A stretch of DNA of 64,000 nucleotides from Salvia splendens. Its lineage: Eukaryota > Streptophyta > Magnoliopsida > Lamiales > Lamiaceae. Below, one piece after another: positions 1 through 12,300 of this stretch. The first letter of the stretch is position 1; each line of letters opens with the position of its first letter. A model generated the notes under the pieces. It was not told the origin of the DNA. It ran no database searches and was given only the letters and a program-made list of their open reading frames with translations. Location: contig NC_056051.1 in the NCBI RefSeq assembly GCF_004379255.2, positions 9,773,968 through 9,837,967 on the forward strand, read 5' to 3'. The translations under genes were made by a program, and so were the position numbers.

Positions 1-1185
1 TCGCCGGATGTCGCACCACCCTGGTCGCCTAAACCCAATGAGATTTTCCCCTATGAACAGCCGGAACCCTGCCGACGATAACACAACACATGTGCGTCCA
101 TTCAGCCTACCTGTTGGGAGACACAGAGACAACGCACTTTCCGTGGGTACTCAGCATATGAACAACCCCTGCCTAACTGTTGGGATCCGCCGAGAAGGTG
201 GCAGCCGCAGCGGGAATCAGCCACACCCTACTGGGCGCCGACTTATGGTCAGCCCACATGTTGGGACCCGCCGAAACAGCAGGAATACTCGTCACATGAA
301 CCACCAACACATGTGGATCCCCTTGACCGTGGGTTTGTAAACTTCCGACCTTTGCCACAGCCACCACTGCCTTATCTCTTGCGGAGTGAGGTAGATGAGG
401 GCAGATGTTATGGAGAGGTCATTACTCACACGCATTCGTCAACACTAGACGGCGACGAGAGGCTTTGTGATTCAGAGGACTTCATATTAGATGCAGAGCC
501 TTGTGATTTAGAGGACTCCATATTAGAGGAGGAGCATTGTGATTCACAGAACTCCATATTAGAGACGGTAGCAAGGAAACTCATGGATCGTGGCTTGCCT
601 AGTGAGAATCGGGGATCTAGGAAAGGTAGAGATGGCAGACTCGAAGACCAACAAGTTTCATCTTTTGCGGAAATCTACCCACCGCGCAGCCTCGATATGA
701 GTAAAGAGAAGGAGGAAGAGGCATTGTTAGACTATGTAGAGGAGGACGTTTCCACTTATGAAGTGAAGAAGGTCATCGCCTCAATCAATGTTGTTCAAGT
801 GTCATCCAAAAATGTTGTTGGAAATTGTTGGGGCAAGAAAGGATATGATACTTACACCGAATTTCCCGTAATTGCTTGTGTCTATGTGGATTTGAATGTC
901 GGTGATGTTCCAAGTATGAATCATCGGTCAATATCGCTCGACACAGATGCGAGGTTGATCCCTCTGCGTAATGACATGCCATGTTTGAGAATTTTGGGAG
1001 AAGTGAACAAGCTTTTCGTTGTGGCATGGATTTTTGCCAACAACATTGGGTCTCCTTTGTTGATTTTTGACAAAGGAGATAAAGGGAGACATTCAACTGT
1101 TCGATACGTGTTTGATCCAAGAGGAGATGCCTTGCTAAAGCTTTTGCTTTCAACTCTCGTCAATGGTTCGTGGTTCCCACCTTGA
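1..1185 (+). pseudogene. gag-like ORF of a truncated LTR retrotransposon
   Basis: Frame 1 is open from the window edge to a stop at 1183-1185 except for one TAA at 79-81. The part upstream of 313 is the same frame, so 313 is not a real start. The N-terminal part (to about 310) is rich in Pro, Trp and Gln with a recurring CWDPP-type motif, as in the C-terminal parts of plant retroelement Gag proteins. At about 460-570 there is an acidic repeat: three copies of a roughly 14-residue unit built on CD-x-E/Q-D/N-S/F-I-L. The last 130 residues look globular but I recognise no family. No protease, RT or integrase is visible. The frame ends 30 bp before a purine tract and LTR, so it is the 3'-most ORF of an LTR element, perhaps non-autonomous. 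Seen: frame, repeats, position. Inferred: gag-like nature. Confidence 0.55.
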
Positions 1186-1215
1186 GGACAAGGTGAATTT
1201 CAACCGTGGGGGAGT

Positions 1216-1564
1216 TGATACGATCATATCTCTTATGATCTTCCAATTATTTAGTTTTCCTTTATTCACCATATCTTTCCCATATTTGTTTAGATATTTG
1301 TTTCTTTTTCATTAAGTTAGGGTAGTAGTATTAGAGTATTATAAATAGGAGAGATTGTAATCAATCAAGAAATCAATCAATTACATATTTTCCCTAAACT
1401 TGTCTTGAGTATCAAGTATAATTTTCGTTCCTTATTTGCTGCTCATCGGAGAACGTCCGAGAACCGGCAAATCGTGAGCTTTCCTTCGAGCACTTCGAAG
1501 GTTTGGTCACAGCAACTCGCGCGAAGATCGTCATCCGGTCACGTTACGGAGGACGTCCGTAACA
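1216..1564 (+). repeat. 3' LTR of the truncated element
   Basis: The 349-bp segment starts TGATACG and ends CGTAACA, so the termini are TG...CA with a near-perfect 7-bp inverted repeat. It follows directly on a polypurine tract (GTGGGGGAG, 1207-1214). It has a TATAAATA box at 1340-1347. The 5' partner lies outside the window, so the TSD cannot be checked. Confidence 0.75.
1340..1347 (+). promoter_or_regulatory. TATA box in LTR
   Basis: TATAAATA lies about 125 bp into the 349-bp LTR, the expected place for the core promoter at the U3/R boundary. All the LTR families in the window with a clear box use this same 8-mer. Confidence 0.5.
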
Positions 1565-2656
1565 GTACCCTTCTAGCCGGTACACATATACAGAATCTGA
1601 GTCATATCTTCTATACTTTCAATAGCAGTATTTTCTTATTTATTAGTTTTCAAAATTTACTGCTGCAAATTCCATCATATATCAAAGATTCTCGATTCAT
1701 GAAGATCTCATATGATGATTTTCAAAAATTTATAAGTTAATACATGAAAATAAATATAATCTAGAATGTAACTTCACAAGCAGCAGCAGATCTGAAATAA
1801 CTAGATTTTTAGGCCTGCGCTAGGAATCAGAATATACCTAGGTTTTCTAAGCATGATGTTTCTCTTTATTTTGATTTCTTATCTGTCAATCTGCGATGAT
1901 CTTCAATAAATATACAACAACACAAGTAATGATAATTTAAAAATCGATGAAAAAGAGAGAAGTATATATGTGCATAACAAGTCTTGACCTAAAGAAGTCC
2001 TTTATTGTTTTAATTTTCGGGTAGTGATGAATGTACATAATTGTACATACATAATCGAACTGTTTTCAACATTTTACATGGAAAATAAATTTATAGACAT
2101 TAATTGATTCAAAATAAATTTTATACTAATCATTTTGCAACACTTCGAAAAAAATTAAAATTTTAACTTAAATAATTCGTAAATTTAAGAAGAATAATAT
2201 TTTTTACTAAATATTGTATAATTAATTCGAATCAAGCTCGAAATCATGTTATGATTTGACATAAATTTTCTATATCACTTCTTTTTATTGCTACATGTAT
2301 ATAATACAATAAATAATAAAACTAAATTTTAATTAAATTCAATTAAATTTAAAATTTTAAGGATATTATGTACTTATACCATTTATGTACATTTATCTTT
2401 TCTCTTACCGCGAATTTAACTTGAATCCAATAAAATGTTATTGTGTGCCATAGTTTCAAATAATATGACTCGTTGTGATAGACAATAGGTTATAAAGAAA
2501 TCACAAAGTCAGAGTGCCTTGATTAATAGTAAGCCTTGATATATCCATCGACAACATAATACCATGGCATCTATCACAAATTCTGTTATATAAATTGATT
2601 ATATAAGCTGTTAATCAAATATTTAAATCGTCAAATCCCTAAATTGCAAAGAGGAA
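1565..2656. other. AT-rich intergenic stretch, nothing recognised
   Basis: About 1.1 kb of strongly AT-rich sequence with short poly-A/T runs. There is no long ORF, no recognisable transposon terminus and no RNA gene. The last five bases (aggaa) form the left TSD of the solo LTR that follows. Confidence 0.6.
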
Positions 2657-5600
2657 TGTAACATCCCAAAATTTTGTGACTTTTATTTAATATGTTGATT
2701 GGAAATTTCATTTATGAAATTAAATTGTTGCTATGTGAGTGAGTTAGACTATGTGGAATAAATGGTTATGAGTTTTGGAATGAATTGCTATTTATATTTT
2801 TATGTGGGGGATCAATTTAATTAAGTGAGATCATGCATTCTTGTCCTAGCCAAAATAATTGAGAATTTTCGGCCCCTTCAATTATTGGAATTTATATTTT
2901 CTTCTTAAATTTAATTAATTGGTTTGGGATATTCATCTAAATTAAATTCAAATCAAATTATCTCTAAATTGTGCTACATGAAATTCGAACTCTAGCCTAT
3001 TATTTTGTGAGTTTCGAATATTCTCTAATTTTAATTAGGAGAATGAATTAATTTCTTTGATTTAATTGGTACCTTGTTGATTCCCTTTATTTATTTTAAA
3101 TCCAATTAAATCTTGCCACATTTTATTTACTCACCCTAATTAAATTAAGAGTTGAATTATTTCCTTGTGGCTATTTAAGCCAAATTTTCGCCTCTCCTTA
3201 TTGTAGAGGAGAATATAATTGTTTCCTATTTTGTGGAACCCTCTTTATTCAAATAAATACTCAATTTAATACATATGTCTAATTAATTGGGGATGTGAAT
3301 ATCTTCCTTCTATTGTGTTTCCATCCCCCACACGCCTACATGCTCATTATTTTGCCTTGTGGGAATTTATTAAATTGTTACCTATTTTATGGGAGTCTTT
3401 TCCTATAAAGAAATTACCAAATTTAAATCATATTCTATTTAATTGAGGATTTAAATAATTTTCTTATGCATTCATCTTCAAATTTTCGGCCCCCTCATTA
3501 TTTTCCTACTTGGAGATTTAAGTAATTTCCTTAGTCATTGTTTTATTTCCTAAATTTTGAATCTATTTCTCTCCAAGTAAATACCAAATAAATTCCTTAT
3601 TAATGCACTAGCTAATTTTCAAAATTCTTGCCTTCTTTTCTTAATTGTGGGATTTTATTTATTGGCCTCTATTTTATTCCTTCACAATTAATTAATTTTG
3701 TGGGATTAAACCTAGGACTATATAATCACCTAAACTAAACCCTAGCCCCCATTCCCTCAAAATTTTTGCCACTCTCCTCTCCTCCCTCTCTTCACATGCC
3801 ACTCTCCTCTCCCTCTCGTCATCCTCTCCAAAATTTCTTCCATCCTTGTTCTTGCATCCATTGGAGTTTGATTTTCAAGAGTTTCCGACGAATCGCATCA
3901 ATCTTTGCTTCTACCGTTTGGTTTTCGATTCAAGAAGGTATAATTGAATCTTTTCCTCATCTTCTCCATTGAAACCTTGTTCTAGATTCCTTCATGCATA
4001 TAGTGAGTGTAAGAATCTTAGATCACATAATTAATCGGTGGGAATTTGTATTTGTATGAGAACAATTGTGAATATGCGATTTTGAATGAATATGTGTGAA
4101 GTGTGAATGAATCATTGGTGAATGATGTGTGATTATATGAAACATGATTGTGAGAACCTTTTGAAGCATTATTGTGTGTTGGAAGCATGAAAAATTGTGT
4201 TTGGATGAATAAGAAAGAAACCCTAATTTCGAAATTGTGAATCCTGAAAACTGTGGTGTTCGGACAGTGGATTCCGACGTGTGCTTGACCAACCAAATGA
4301 TCGAATTTTGACACGATAATTTAACTGAGTAACCTTCAAGGTGTTTTCTGTATTGTGTGTGAATATCAGCCCTTTTTGATCAAAGATGAAATTTTAGTAA
4401 ATTTTTGAAGTTGACTGAGCAATTCTGCCAGAAATTTATATTCTCACCCAGAAAGTTTCGTTTTCTATTTGACCAACCAAATGGCCTCCTTTTGATGTGA
4501 ATTTTGAACTAGATAAAATTTGAAGTGTCGTCTGAGTTGTGTGAAAATTTTAGCCTCATTGGACATCGGATGAATGTTTGGTAAATTTTTCAATTGAACT
4601 GCACAGTGCTGCCAGAATTTTTGTGTTCCGACCAGAGAGTTACATTATTGTTTTGACTGACCAAATGACGTGATTTTGGTGTGTAATTTTAACTGGACGA
4701 ACTTGAATGTGTCTTCTGTTTTGTGACCAAATTTTAGTTTCATATGAGGTCGTGTTGATGTTTGGTGTTTTTACAAACCAACCGCGCAGTTCTGCCATAT
4801 TTGTTGTTATGTGGAAATATCACTTGTTGCCGAGTTTGAGTGAATTATATGATGCATGTATGATTTAGGAATGTATCCTATGACGTGATTATGTGTGACA
4901 CGTTGAGAAATATTATGGCATGTTTTCCTTATGTTGATGAATGTTGGGATGGGTAATTTAAGAGAATGATAAAAGGAACAATAGGACATGCATGATAAGT
5001 GTGAATTGATGGAAGGCTGATTTGTATTGTGGTTTGGCAAGGGTTATTGTGTGTACGTGAGCACAAGGAACGAGGGTTGCCTTAAGTGGATATTGAATTG
5101 TTTAAGCAAACGATGTGGGCTTTCTCTTTCAATCTCTTTATTTTCCGAAAATATGTTGTGGTGTTGTAAGGGTGGTTTAACTGTTATGTCATGCCATGAT
5201 GTTTTGTTTATGAGATTGTTGTCTGATGCCTATTTCGTCTGAGCTTGCTCCGTTAGGCTATATGGCTGTGTTGTGAAACGAATTCGGGTCTGAATAGGGC
5301 AGCAAACCCTATCAGGCTGTGTACACTGGTGGGATCGTGAGCCGTCCTTGCTAGTCGGCCGGTCTCGTGGGTAAATAGTGTGGCCACACTTTCGTCGCAC
5401 TGTGATATGATGATTCTGATTGATGGATTGGTGAGAATGTGGGGAGATTGATTGTCTGGCCAGACTTTGAAATATTTTTGTGTTCTCGTGATATTTCTTA
5501 ACTACACATAAAACTCGAGATCACTAGTATGGATGACATAACTGTATAAAATGTTTTCGGCATGAGCCCATTGAGTACAACAAGTACTCAGCCTTGCATG

Positions 5601-6140
5601 TGTTTTCCCTATGTGCAGGTTGAGCGGGATGTTGCGGTGGATGTTGAGTTGGCCTAGGAACTTTGGATGCGTTGTGTCTTCATACAAGGGCGTCATCCTT
5701 GACTCTCTTTAAACCTTATTTCCGCTGCTATATTTTTGAACAATGCCTTAAGACTTTATTCTATTTCGTACTGTGTTTGAGCACGTTTAATTGTGTTAGG
5801 CTTTAATATGATGTTTACCTTGTTACTCTAAAATGGTTTTTCATGAACTAAACCAAATGTTTCTTTTGAAAGTTAATTGGCTTTTAATATATATTTTCTC
5901 CGCTGCTTCTTTTGAAAAATCATTTGTCATAAGTCGTTGCTAATTAATAATAAATTTATAACATTAAGTTTCTTTAAACTAAAAAAAATTTGTTGTCTAA
6001 ACTTTTAATGAACTAAAATATTATTCCTTTAAGCTGATTAAGTTTTCATATAAACTGTTATCCTTGTATGTTGTCGTTATTGTTGTCCCTTGGTCACGAT
6101 CACCTCGTTTGTAGTACCTCCAGTATGGGCGGTCGTGACA
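2657..6140 (+). mobile_element. Solo LTR of a Tekay/Del-type chromovirus
   Basis: The 3484-bp segment begins TGTAACATCCC and ends GGGCGGTCGTGACA, the same termini as the LTRs of the two Tekay elements at 41367 and 52351. It is flanked by a perfect 5-bp duplication, aggaa (2652-2656 and 6141-6145). Neither a primer-binding site, coding region nor second LTR follows, so this is a solo LTR left by LTR-LTR recombination. It keeps a TATATAA motif (3719-3725), the TGCATGTGTTTT...CTATGTGCAG block shared with the other Tekay LTRs, and the GT...AG pair described separately. It contains no long ORF. Confidence 0.93.
3938..5618 (+). other. Putative intron inside the solo Tekay LTR
   Basis: The donor context is CAAGAAG|GTATAA (intron from 3938) and the acceptor is CTATGTGCAG|GTTGAGC (ending 5618), giving 1681 bp. 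The same pair occurs at equivalent positions in the other three Tekay LTRs. The donor lies about 215 bp after the TATA motif, so the intron would be in the transcript leader. This is inferred from conservation of the sites only. Confidence 0.4.
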
Positions 6141-6480
6141 AGGAATGAGTTGAATTGCTACAAGATGGAATTAGGTTCAAACCCACGACAAAGTATGATT
6201 GTAGTGGAGATCCAATTTGATGATTGGAGTCTGAAGAGGCAAGCGGTGGTGAAGTAGAGCTGGAAGAGCTGACGAGGCATGGCGGTGGAACGACGATTCG
6301 GGGTGGAAGGAGCGTCGGTGAGGCAGAAGTGTCGGTGGTCATCTTGGCGGCGCAGGCTAGGGAGACAGAGAGAGAGAGAAAGAGGGACATAGAATTGGGT
6401 GTGCCTTTTTGGTTGATGTAGGGTTTGGTATATTAATTTATGTATAATATTTGGGCTTTAGATTTGACTTTTAGTGTAAT
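6141..6480. other. GA-rich unique stretch, possible fragment of host leader
   Basis: Unique-looking DNA between the solo LTR and the helicase fragment. It contains a GA-rich tract (6361-6390) and a short open frame on each strand. The minus-strand frame reads Ser/Pro-rich and resembles the 5' end of a plant gene with a CT-rich leader, but it runs into the LTR and has no recognisable domain. I do not call a gene. Confidence 0.3.
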
Positions 6481-6771
6481 ATTCATCTTCCTTCCGACAT
6501 TGTTTGGTATAATGCTGGAGATTCTCTTAAAATTATTGTTTCAAAGATTTATCCTTCTTATCTGCATCCCCAACACTTGAGTAATTGTTTCCAAGATCGT
6601 GATATACTTGTTCCCATGCTGGATGTTGTTGATGAGGTTAACAAGTTCTTGATTTCGTTGGATCAGTCTCAAGGTCGAGTATATTTGAGCTCTGATAGCA
6701 TTTCATATTCGAAACTTAAAACTATTTATTTGTTCAAATTATTTGTTTTTTTTTTCTTTTGGATGTATTAG
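6481..6771 (+). pseudogene. Fragment of Helitron PIF1-like helicase
   Basis: The frame starting at 6481 reads through LPSDIVW, then IYPSYLHPQHLSNCFQDRDI, LVPMLDVVDEVNKFLISL and GRVYLSSDSI, and ends in a T-rich stretch. This order (short acidic/hydrophobic region, FxDRxILxPxxxVVxxxN, YLSSDS) is the C-terminal helicase core of the PIF1-type Rep/Hel protein of plant Helitrons. Only about 90 residues survive. The Rep domain, the Walker A part and the Helitron termini are absent, so this is a dead fragment. Confidence 0.8.
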
Positions 6772-7019
6772 TATATTTTCCTTTATTTGTATGTCTTATT
6801 CTTTTTCATCCACACAATTCCTACATTGTTATTTCTTTTATTTAATATTACTATATTCATGTTAATTTATATTCTTATTTGTATACATATTTTTATATTA
6901 TTTACACTATATTCTTTTTTAATATATTTAGCTGTTAATATATCTCCATTACTTGAAAATCTTTTGTCTTCGTGCATAGCATGGGTAGTAACACTAGTTC
7001 TATAAAAAGCATTGAGTGC
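6772..7019. other. T-rich stretch
   Basis: Low-complexity, T-rich sequence between the helicase fragment and the CACTA left end; no feature seen. It may be an old intron of the Helitron gene. Confidence 0.4.
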
Positions 7020-7240
7020 CACTACAAAAAAAAGCGCCCATTTGCTACGCAAATCTGCTAACAGAAACTGAGCAAAAATGCAAACAACGACCCATTTCTG
7101 GAGGGGGAATAAAACGAGGGGCTTTGCGAGCACAAATTTAATGCTCGCAAGTTTTCGAGCAAACAGTGCTAGCAAAACGGTGCAAAATATACATATGCTA
7201 GAAAATTAGCGAACAGAAATAGGTGCTAGCAAAACTTCAA
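7020..7240 (+). repeat. Left terminal and subterminal repeats of CACTA
   Basis: The CACTACAAAAAAAAGCG terminus is followed by several copies of a TGCTAGCAAAA-like motif (about 7168-7178, 7194-7205, 7221-7232). In characterised En/Spm elements such subterminal repeats bind the TNPA-type protein. Confidence 0.75.
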
Positions 7241-7381
7241 TTCTTATCCAGATCTACTTTCTTCTTTCTCATTTGTTACCTTTCCCACACACGCCTACCC
7301 TTACATTACAACCCTAAACCCTTACATGAATGACAACTTCACATAGCAATAGATAGAGTGCAGTGAAGGAAAAGAAGAGAG

Positions 7382-8580
7382 TGTTGGTTGAAAAAATGAC
7401 TATGATACAAAGATACACTAACCGGGCGTAATACAACCCAATGAAGAATGGAGAAATTAAACGGAAATAAACTGAATTGAAATTACAAAGAAGAATTCGA
7501 AACAATAAACCATAAAGATGTAAGCCGAGTCGAGGAGTCCTCTTTCCACAAGACGAGATACGCCCCGATAGTGCTCACGGTTTGGCGTGTCGTCACCAAC
7601 GATAAAACGGTTTCGTCTCTAAAGTAGCAGCACCGCTAGCAGCAGAGCTCCGGCGAACGGGAGTAAGGCAGGGGTAGAGCTTCGACGGGAAGATTATGCA
7701 GAGAGGGAGAGAGCGTGTATGCAAGAATGCTTGTGTATGTTCTGTACAGAATGCAATGGATGCATGCCTATTTATAGGCCAAGTCCACCCGTAGGGCATT
7801 GATGGAGTCAACAGCCATTATGTGTGTCATGATAGCTTGACTGTAACCGTCGGGGGTTATTGACTGGTGCACTAGCCATTGGGAGCTGAAGAGACACGAC
7901 GCACCTGGACATGCTACACGACGGGATATACCATGGACCGTCGGGGACCTTTTTGTCTTTCGTTAAGCGTCGGGGTCCAGCGGGACCTTTTGTCTCCCGT
8001 AATGCGTCGGGGTCCAGCGGGAACATGACGTGGACCAGGACCCGTCGGGGATAGCGAGGAGTTTGGGGTGGTCTAAAAAGAATAAGCGGGGCTTGAACCA
8101 CGCTCAATGACCAGCTCCAAAGAACAGCCCAAAGACCACCAAAGACCAATTGCCAAGATCCAAGACGCAAGGCACACGGCACATGGTGCACGGGCACGGG
8201 ACACGGGACACCGTGCGCGGGCGATGGCGGCGCGCGCGTGCGTGGGGGGCTCTGTCACCCATCTTATTCCACGATAATTATTACACATAATAATTCATCT
8301 TATTAAATACTTCTTCAAAGAAGTTTATCATCCTCGATGTGGGATAATTAACACTTAGTTAATTAATCCCTTAGTTTTTCTCATAACTCATTTCTAGCTT
8401 TATTGTGACCAACTTTAATATATTATTTTCACTCATCGGGAATCAGATTTGAGAAAATAAATATACTACGGTCATCTACTCAGAACGTAGATCGTCGCTA
8501 TTGAATGTAATTTCATAAAATTAAATGTCTTGTAATATTTATTATCAGTCAAAGTCGTTTGACCAAGCATGATTCCAACA
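7382..8580 (-). repeat. 3' LTR of Copia-2
   Basis: 1199 bp, TGTTGG...CCAACA read on the plus strand. Relative to the 940-bp partner at 13274-14213 it carries extra sequence in the GC-rich CGTCGGGG/GGGACC part (about 7890-8060), so that low-complexity block has expanded or contracted. TATA box complement at 7769-7776. Confidence 0.88.
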
Positions 8581-9374
8581 ATCCCCCACATGAGTGGAAA
8601 TTGCCAAATGCATATGTATGCAGACACAAGCTCAACCCTCAAGAGGTATGTAAGCATAAAGATAGGTAGTTTTGGGCTTTGAACCATCCATAGTTAACAC
8701 CGTCGGATACACAGGCGGACTAGTAGCGCGAAGCTTTGAACTATTCCTCCACGGCGTGCATCGAGACAATGATGTTAACACTTAAACACCTCAACCTCAT
8801 CCGTTCTCACATTTTGTGTCCATTTCGGGCCTTGGACACCACTTTAGATTCATAAGTGTATTGTTTGAAGCGGCCCCACTTCACACTGACATAGATGATT
8901 CCTCGTTAAGTATCTTGCCATACTTGGTCTCCTTGAGAACTTCATCTCAACGAGATCCTTTAGGGATTATTAAAAGTCATAGACTTAACCTCACCACTAG
9001 GCAAGTTTTTCAACACTCTATTGCTCTCTAGGAATTAGATATAGATGAGTGTTTCACACGAACTCTCATAGTTTAGTTTCCCATTGAACCAAGTTCTTGG
9101 GATCTCCAGTCATCATGGTTGGGTTACCACTATGACAATTCTTTAGTTTGTGGATTTTAAACCCATTCCCTCTAACAATTTATTCATTTGATCACGATTT
9201 AACCATATGGTTAGCGGATCCGCTAGATTACCCAATGACTTCACATAGTCAAATGTAATCACCTCTGTTGTGATCAAATGTCTCATGGTATTAGGTCGTC
9301 GATGAGTATGTCGAGACTTACCATCGTAAAAGCCATTATTTCCCTTCCTATAGAAGCTTAGCTATCACAATGAA
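8581..9374 (-). other. Copia-2 3' non-coding region
   Basis: About 0.8 kb between the RNase H remnant and the 3' LTR. It has no ORF but is similar to the matching 0.6-kb regions of Copia-1 (22435-23040) and Copia-3 (25069-25662), ending in the shared polypurine tract next to the LTR. Confidence 0.6.
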
Positions 9375-12300
9375 TCAACATTGGAAACACCGGTTTAGAC
9401 CATCATAGAATATCATCAAGGAATCTAAAGCTATGAATTCTAATTCCATGGTTGATCGGGCTATACATGTCTGTTTCGTGGATTTCCACGAGATAGTATC
9501 CCCCAATAGTAAAGCCATATCCACTTGTTCAAAGTGAGTCTTTGTTATCGGATATCCAATTCGCATCACAGTACCCTTCAAGTACCGGGGGGGGGGGGGG
9601 TATATCGAGAATTATAGCCCATGATTTTGAGTATATTTCAAGTAACTCAAAACTCTTACAAGAGCTTTCCAATGCTCCTTGCTTGAATTGCTCGTGTAAC
9701 GACTCAACTTGTTCACTACCCAAACAATGTCAAGTCTAGTGCAATTAGTCAAATACATAATGCACCCAATGACCTATGCATAATGTTCTTGTGCAACAGG
9801 CTCGCCTTTGTTCTTGCTCAAGTGAACATTGAGCTCTACAGGTGTCTCAGCCGACATGCCATCATAGGCGTTGAATCTCTTTAGTACTTTCTCAACATAA
9901 TGAGATTGTGTCAAGATGATTCCTTTGAATTAGAATTTTTCATTCCAAAAATCACATCGGATAGACCCATATCCTTCATGTCAAAGTTTTTCTTTAACAT
10001 GATTTTCGTATAGTTAATCACTTACGTGTTACTACCCATGATTAACATATCATCAACGTAGAGACACACTATAACGTATCAATTATCAGTGTTCTTAATG
10101 TAGACACATTTGTCACATTCGTTGATTTTAAATTCATTTGATAACATCACTCTATCAAATTTCAAGCAACGACGCTCGTTTCAATCCATAGAACCACTTA
10201 ACCAGTTTGCAAACCGTTCTCTTTTGTCCAGGTACTACAAAACCTTCAGGTTATTCCATATAGATTTCATCTTAAGTCACCATTTATACTTATCAACTGT
10301 TCCAACGACCTTAAACTTTCTTTTAAGGACTCATTTGCATCCTAAAGGTTTAGCACCTTCAGGTAGATCAACCAACACCCAAGTGTGGTTTAACAAAAAT
10401 TGAATCAATTTCGCTTTGAACAGTTTCTCTTTAATGCAGCCCGTCTGGGCCAACAAAGGCTACTTTTATTGATATTAGTTCTTCATCCAACATTAAAGCA
10501 ATATAATAAGGACCAACTTGTCTTTGCGTGGAAATATATTTTTCAAGAAATACTACATTTCTTGACTTGATTGTTATTCCTGCGGTCGCAGTCGGTATTT
10601 TAGACTTGTAGACAATAAATCGATAAGCACTCCTATTAAGTGCATACCCAATAAAGATGCAATCAACCGTGTTAGGACTGATTGTAACTTCTTTCGGCAG
10701 AGGAACCATCACCTTTGTCAAACACCCCCACACTTTGAGGTATTTGTAGAATGACTTCCTTCTCTTCCACAACTCATAAGGAGTAACATTCTTACTTTTG
10801 AGTGGGATTTTGTTTAGGATGTAGTTGACTGTCAAAACAGTTTCCCCCCACATGTTCTGGGGCATCCCTGAACTAATCAGTAACGCATTTATCATCTCTT
10901 TAAGAGTTCAGTTTCTTGCGTTCTGTAGCACCAATAGATTGTGGTGAATATGGTGCAACCGTTTGAAGAATTATACCAGTTGTGTTGCATAATTCCTCAA
11001 ACGGGGCTACGTATTCGCCTCCTCTATCACTTTGAATCATTTTGATTTACAATCCAACTTGATTCCAGACTTCGTTCTTATAATTATTGAATACTTCAAT
11101 TGCTTCATCTTTACTTCTTAAAAAATAAAGATAGCAACATCTTGTGCAGTCATCTATGAACGTGATAAAGTATTTTATACCACTTCTAGTTTGCACGAAT
11201 TTTAAATCACATACATCAATGTGAATTTTCAAGGGGTTTTAGGTTTCGTTCAATAGAATGAAATGATAATCTAGTCATTTTCGCCTCAAGACAAGTCTTA
11301 CATTTGTTTTGGATATTGACTTCTTTTGTCTTTAGTAAATCCAAGTTTACTAAACTTTTTTAGCATTAGGATTCGCATGTCCTAATCTATAATGCCACAA
11401 ATAGGAGGAAGTATTTGCATTTTTATTATTAGCCAATGACTTTTCAATGCGGCGAATAGCCGATATACTTAGTTTAAAAAGAACCCTCGGTTACATAACA
11501 TTTTCCGATAGGTTTTCCAAACTTATACACAAAGAACTTATCAGACTCAAGTTTAAACCTCTATTTACAAGTATTGATCCAGAAACTATGTTCTTGCGTT
11601 TGTCCGGGACATGTAGCATTTTCTTAGAGTGATGGTCACGTCGGACGTCATCTTGATGGTCACATCTCCAAAGTCGACACATTTGAACGAGGCTTGGTTC
11701 CCCATGTTGAGCTTCCTCCCCTCAATAGTCTTGTAAGTGTAGAACTTACTTCTATGGCACACACACATGGGCAGTGACGCCCGTGTCGATATACCAACCA
11801 CCTTTGTTCTCGACGTGGTTGACTTCTTCAGTTATCATGGCGGTTATGTTTCCTTTGGCATGTTTGATAAATTTGGCTCCACCAAGCTTCTTGGTTGGTG
11901 GCTTCATCTTTCTCTTGACATCTGAACGGGAGCCAAATGTCTCCCCATGTCTCCCGACGAACGGGAGACCGACGGTGCAAAATTTGCTCCCGACATCTCC
12001 TAAGAGACAGACATGTGCAAAATTTTTCCCGACATCTCCTAAGAGACAGACATGTGCAAAATTTCTCCCGATATCTCACATGGGATGTAAGGGTGCAAAA
12101 CGTCTACTGGCATTTCCCAAGGCACGGATGGGAGCCCATGTCTCCCGACGAACAGGAGACCAGCGGGTGCCAAATTTGCTCACGACATTTCCCACGACAC
12201 AGATGTGAGCCATACGTCTCCCGACATATTCTAAGGCACTAACGAGAGTGAAATGTCTCCCGACGTTTTGAAGGCAGAACGGGTGAGAAATATCTCCCGA

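Noticed and set aside
6100..6390. Ser/Pro-rich minus-strand ORF as a possible host gene 5' end
   Set aside because: It runs into the solo LTR, has no domain, and sits on a GA/CT-rich low-complexity tract. Too little support for a gene call.
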